From NCBI RefSeq assembly GCF_009834915.1, contig NZ_WVHS01000004.1:1-64000 (forward strand): a stretch of 64,000 bases of DNA, read 5' to 3'. The notes beneath the pieces are model-generated. The model did no database searches, had not been told where the DNA came from, and worked only from the letters and a program-made list of their open reading frames with translations. A program made the translations under genes and the position numbers. Shown here piece after piece: positions 60,719-64,000 of this stretch (positions within the stretch are counted from its first letter, which is position 1; the number at the start of each line of letters is the position of its first letter). Source of the DNA: Hufsiella ginkgonis. GTDB lineage: Bacteria; Bacteroidota; Bacteroidia; Sphingobacteriales; Sphingobacteriaceae.

Positions 60719-62095
60719 TTAAGGTTGTTCTTTCACCCATATCTTCAGGCTCTCGCAAGCCTGGAATTCCGGGTCGATCTTTGTATAAGTTGTTTTACGT
60801 CTTTTCTCGAACCACTGGCTTACCGTACGGTTGGTTTTATCCTCCATGGCGACGTCCTTGATCTTCGGGAAATCCTGCTCAAGACTGGCCTTATGGGGGT
60901 TAGTTTTCGATTTGAGGTAGAAGAAACGATAGCCTTGTTTACCGTCTGCCGAAGTAAAGATCTCGGGATGTGAGTACGATCCTACTTTCATGGTATCGAT
61001 TGCCGAGAACACGCTTACATCCAGCTTATCGGTAGGAATATAAGTAGTCCGCGCCTGTGCGTTTTCAGGATTCAGCATCACGCCGCCATTATACTTGGTT
61101 TCCTGGTCGTCGGAATACAATGACGCAGCGGTCGAAAAAGGAAGGCGCTTAGTGGTGACATTGGTATAAATACTATCGATATGTCCCTTGGTACGGGCGA
61201 GGCTGCCCGGGGTGGACTCGATCTTGATGAGCACGTGGCGGGCGTGAACCTGGTCGCCTCTCCGCTCGAGCACCTGGAGGAAGTGAAATCCGAAATCCGT
61301 TTCGAACGTTTGCGACATCTCGCCTTCTTTCAGCGTAAAGGCCTGTGCCGCGAAGTTCTTATCAAGCGAACCACGGTCAATAAACCCGAGGTCGCCGCCG
61401 TTGGCAGCGGAACCAGGGTCCTGGGAGTATAAGCTTGCCAGTGTGCCGAAGTCCTCTCCCGCCTTAATCCTTAAGCGAAGCGCTTCCGCTTTATCGCGGT
61501 AGATCTCTTTTTCGGCCCGGGTAGGCTTGGGATAAGTAACGATCTGGCCTACTTCCACTTCGGCGTTATAGGTTGGCAGGCTGTCTTTGGGAATGGCGTC
61601 GAAAAAACGGCGCACCTCCAGCGGGGTGATGGTTACCTTTTCGGTGATCTTGCGCTGCATTTTATCGGCCACCAGCTGTTCGCGTACCTCGGGGCGGATC
61701 TCGTCTTTGTACTGCAGGATGGAGCGGTTAAGCATCTGTTCCAGCTTATCCGGGCCGCCCATGCGGTTGATGGCGTACCGCATACGGCGGTCGATCTGGT
61801 CATCCACTTCGTCATCCGTAACCGTGATGGAGTCGATGATCGCTTGTTGCGACAGCAATTTTTGTGTTAGCAGCTGCTGAAGGATGTAGCAACGGATATT
61901 ATCGTCTTCCTTACCCCCTTCGGTAAGATACTTTACATATTGTTGTTCGATATCAGATTGCAGGATCACAGCGGCACCCACTACAGCCGCTACCTTATCG
62001 ATCGATTTTCGCTGAGCCGGGCCCGGTTGTGCGAAACCTGTGAGTCCCGCTATGATCAATAAGAGCGTTCCTGTAAATACGTTAAATTTATACAT
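60719..62095 (-). CDS. SurA-like periplasmic peptidyl-prolyl isomerase
   Basis: A 458-residue product from ATG 62093-62095, giving the signal peptide MYKFNVFTGTLLLIIAGLTGFAQ; an upstream in-frame ATG at 62117-62119 adds eight polar residues. A SurA N-domain (VVGAAVILQSDIEQQYVKYL) precedes two parvulin domains (GQIVTYPKP...LYSQDPGSAANGGDLGFIDRG and VHARHVLIKIESTPGS...YNGGVML). It assists outer-membrane protein folding. It is the first gene of a two-gene unit with the MoxR ATPase. Confidence 0.9.
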   Translation of the reverse strand: MYKFNVFTGTLLLIIAGLTGFAQPGPAQRKSIDKVAAVVGAAVILQSDIEQQYVKYLTEGGKEDDNIRCYILQQLLTQKLLSQQAIIDSITVTDDEVDDQIDRRMRYAINRMGGPDKLEQMLNRSILQYKDEIRPEVREQLVADKMQRKITEKVTITPLEVRRFFDAIPKDSLPTYNAEVEVGQIVTYPKPTRAEKEIYRDKAEALRLRIKAGEDFGTLASLYSQDPGSAANGGDLGFIDRGSLDKNFAAQAFTLKEGEMSQTFETDFGFHFLQVLERRGDQVHARHVLIKIESTPGSLARTKGHIDSIYTNVTTKRLPFSTAASLYSDDQETKYNGGVMLNPENAQARTTYIPTDKLDVSVFSAIDTMKVGSYSHPEIFTSADGKQGYRFFYLKSKTNPHKASLEQDFPKIKDVAMEDKTNRTVSQWFEKRRKTTYTKIDPEFQACESLKIWVKEQP

Positions 62096-62317
62096 ATAAT
62101 TTTTCTTTACCGGCTTCAAACTTTCTACTTCGCAAACCCTATCACAGGAGTTCCGGCGTTCCTGGAATTATGGGTTCCGCAAAATTATCAGATTAATTGA
62201 TATTTAATGTAATTTATAAAATACAGATCACCCGAAAGGTGATTACGGACAGCTAAATTAATCTTTTGCCCGTCCGTTAAACGCCTTTTAACTAATTTTA
62301 ACACATCATTTCGCGAT

Positions 62318-62890
62318 ATGTCCAAACATCTTATCACCACCGATCCTTTCGCTTTGCGGACGCTGATGACGGAAGATCTTTACCAGCTCCATGAACCTGC
62401 ACCTGCTGCCATAATGGAGGTTGCCGCAGCAGCAGAAAAGCCGGTACCCCACGCGGCTGCTGCGGCCGACATACCCGCTGTCAGCGCCAAGCAGGAAGCC
62501 GCTTTTGCGCCTTCGTTCAACTACCTGGGCGAGAACAACCGCTTTTTCCTGCTGCTGGTAAACGAACCCGGGCATATGCATGCCGATGCGAAAACGATCG
62601 ATACCCTTACCCTCATACTGAAGGGAAAGCAACTGGAGGTCCGCGATATCGCCCTGCTTAACCTGGCCGGCCATCCGCAAGCCCGGTTCGCCGATATGAA
62701 ATCGTTTTTTATGTGCTCTAAAATGGTGATCTTCGGCATAGACCCAACCGCTACCGGGCTTCCCCCGACCCCGGGGAACACGATCACGGTACACGAGGGG
62801 GTTAAGGTACTTGCCACCTACAGCATCAAAGAAATGCAGGCCGATGAGCAGAAGAAACGGGCCTTCTGGGCTGAAATGAAAAAACTATAA
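62318..62890 (+). CDS. Hypothetical protein coupled to rdgB
   Basis: The product is 190 residues. The N-terminal 70 residues are Ala/Pro-rich and probably disordered. The remainder folds as alpha/beta (FFLLLVNEPGHMHADAKTIDTL, LEVRDIALLNLAGH, MVIFGIDPTATGLPP). Its last base pair overlaps the start of rdgB (A of TAATGG), so translation is coupled. The DPTATGLP stretch and the helix before it suggest a protein-interaction role rather than an enzyme. No family recognised. Confidence 0.65.
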   Translation: MSKHLITTDPFALRTLMTEDLYQLHEPAPAAIMEVAAAAEKPVPHAAAAADIPAVSAKQEAAFAPSFNYLGENNRFFLLLVNEPGHMHADAKTIDTLTLILKGKQLEVRDIALLNLAGHPQARFADMKSFFMCSKMVIFGIDPTATGLPPTPGNTITVHEGVKVLATYSIKEMQADEQKKRAFWAEMKKL

Positions 62891-63471
62891 TGGAAAAACT
62901 GCTGGTTTTTGCCACCAATAATGCACATAAGCTGGAAGAAGTACGGGCTATCCTGGCGGAAAAATTTGCCATCAGGAGCCTCGCAGAGATCGGCTGTGAA
63001 GCGGATATCCCGGAAACGGGTGTAACTTTTGAAGAAAACGCCTCGCTGAAAAGCCATTATGTGCTCGAACATTTCGGCCTCCCGTGTTTTGGAGACGACT
63101 CGGGACTGGAGATCGATGCGCTGGACGGGGCGCCCGGTGTTTACTCGGCAAGGTATTCGGGCTCGCGCGAGCCGGCGAAAAACATCGACCTGGTGCTGCA
63201 GCAGATGACCGGGAAAACCGACCGGGCGGCACGCTTCAGAACGGTGATCTCGCTGGTAAAAGACGGCGGGGAGCACTTTTTCGAAGGCACGATCAGCGGC
63301 ACCATCCGGAACGGGCGATCCGGGACCGCCGGTTTTGGCTATGATCCCATCTTTCAGCCGGACGGCTACACGAAAACTTTTGCAGAGATGACAGCCGGGG
63401 AAAAAAACGCAATAAGCCACCGGGCAATTGCCATACAAAAACTGGTATTATTCCTGAAACAGGAGGCGTAA
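62890..63471 (+). CDS. rdgB: Non-canonical purine NTP pyrophosphatase (HAM1/RdgB family)
   Basis: A 193-residue enzyme removing XTP, ITP and dITP from the nucleotide pool. The family motifs are all present: FATNNAHKLEEVRAIL (about 6-21), TGVTFEENASLKS, FGDDSGLEIDALDGAPGVYSARYSG and FGYDPIFQPDGY...ISHRAIA. The length is standard. It lies in a short operon with the 190-residue hypothetical gene. Confidence 0.95.
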   Translation: MEKLLVFATNNAHKLEEVRAILAEKFAIRSLAEIGCEADIPETGVTFEENASLKSHYVLEHFGLPCFGDDSGLEIDALDGAPGVYSARYSGSREPAKNIDLVLQQMTGKTDRAARFRTVISLVKDGGEHFFEGTISGTIRNGRSGTAGFGYDPIFQPDGYTKTFAEMTAGEKNAISHRAIAIQKLVLFLKQEA

Positions 63472-63516
63472 TAGTTTATCGCGGCTACCAGGCCGCCCCG
63501 CAGGAAATACAGCGAT

Positions 63517-64000
63517 TTAAAACCGGGTGTAAACCGCCGCCTGGATCACATGATTGGTGGTATTTACAGCCAGGCCGTTGACCGACTGCCGGAGATACCC
63601 CGCTTCCAGGTCGATCTTAGGGCTGATCCGGTAACCTCCTGCCAGGTAAAACCGGTTCTGGTCGAATACACTGTTATTCAGCTGGCTTTTATTCTGGAGA
63701 TTGAGAAAAACCTCGTTTTGTACGGCCGCGAAAAAGCCCTTCGAAAACGTTTGTTCCCGTTTCTTCAGCGGAACGATGAAACGTGCAAAATAACGGAACC
63801 GCTGCGAAAACAGCCGATCGCCCGCAGGCTGCTCTATGAACCGCTGCTCCAACCGGAAACGATGGGCCGCAAATACGCCGCCTATCTTGTGATTCTGCAT
63901 AAACTGCTCCCAGGCGCGATGTTCGGTCAACCGGTTATTGGCTGTACCGTCCAGGTTCCGGTTAGTTTCGGCGAGCAGGTACCCCAGGGTAAGCGACTGG
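63517..64000 (-). CDS. DUF2490 outer-membrane protein, 3' part (runs off the window)
   Basis: A minus-strand frame open from base 64000 to a stop at 63517, 160 residues visible with no start inside a plausible N-terminus. It contains DUF2490 signatures (RLTEHRAWEQF, RLEQRFIEQ, YLAGGYRISPKIDLEAGYLRQ) and alternating beta strands ending in YTRF. It is probably an outer-membrane beta-barrel of unknown function. The N-terminus lies right of the window. Confidence 0.85.
   Translation of the reverse strand, partial: QSLTLGYLLAETNRNLDGTANNRLTEHRAWEQFMQNHKIGGVFAAHRFRLEQRFIEQPAGDRLFSQRFRYFARFIVPLKKREQTFSKGFFAAVQNEVFLNLQNKSQLNNSVFDQNRFYLAGGYRISPKIDLEAGYLRQSVNGLAVNTTNHVIQAAVYTRF

Overview
The window looks like a Bacteroidota chromosome, most likely Sphingobacteriia or Chitinophagia. 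The evidence is the BshA bacillithiol glycosyltransferase, LytS/LytTR signalling, DUF2490 and TPR exported proteins, a phytochrome with its heme oxygenase, TAnnTTTG-type -7 elements and weak Shine-Dalgarno sites. The genus cannot be fixed from this sequence. About 27.2-64 kb is GC-richer core or niche chromosome. About 1-27 kb is accessory DNA of mixed and generally more AT-rich composition.

Left edge (1-1.9 kb): a minus-strand RiPP locus. The 5' part of a probable radical SAM peptide maturase runs off the window. Upstream of it lies an 80-residue precursor made of two tandem repeats, each ending in C-X-C. Upstream of that is a small serine recombinase whose 3' end overlaps the precursor region. 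An orphan membrane-anchored protein follows on the plus strand.

Mobile island (about 2.1-27.05 kb): it begins with the 3' half of an initiator tRNA-fMet (probable att site) and a DUF4102-type tyrosine integrase. Cargo 1 is a four-gene operon: DNA methylase, MORC-like GHKL ATPase fused to a PD-(D/E)XK-like nuclease, Z1-domain helicase and a small accessory protein. This matches the predicted MORC/Z1 restriction-modification systems, and a DUF3825 gene follows. The replication and mobilization module holds an HTH regulator, a Zn-less CHC2/Toprim primase, a RadC-like protein, three DUF2958 paralogues, an ArdC-like antirestriction protein, a MobF relaxase with a strong hairpin upstream (candidate oriT), a membrane protein, a VirD4/TraD-like coupling ATPase broken by one in-frame TAA, and several small proteins. 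Two copies of a roughly 112-nt leader in this module share a helix with a compensatory base change, which points to a structured RNA. Cargo 2 is a 1059-residue NB-ARC/TPR NLR-like protein, a candidate anti-phage sensor. The right end is at or before an intact tRNA-Val(TAC).

Chromosomal part: a fused lipid-synthesis pseudogene remnant is followed by an exported TPR protein and an uncharacterised cluster of LytS kinase, LytTR regulator, PqqD-like protein, ATP-grasp ligase, 22-codon ORF, fold-III PLP decarboxylase, urea-transporter/M23 fusion, outer-membrane barrel and TPR protein, packed like one operon. Next come an ECF sigma factor and a red-light module (heme oxygenase, output-less phytochrome, giant CheB-CheR-PAS-histidine kinase, lone receiver). 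After that are bshA, a serine hydrolase, an amidohydrolase, a candidate small RNA, mutL, two rhomboids, an EEP-fold phosphatase/nuclease, cysS, small exported proteins, a MoxR ATPase, a SurA-like isomerase, an HAM1/RdgB pyrophosphatase and the 3' part of a DUF2490 gene.

The most novel-looking items are the two-repeat C-X-C RiPP, the PqqD/ATP-grasp/decarboxylase/UT-M23 cluster, the covarying RNA leader pair, and the pairing of a MORC/Z1 restriction system with an NLR on one mobilizable island.
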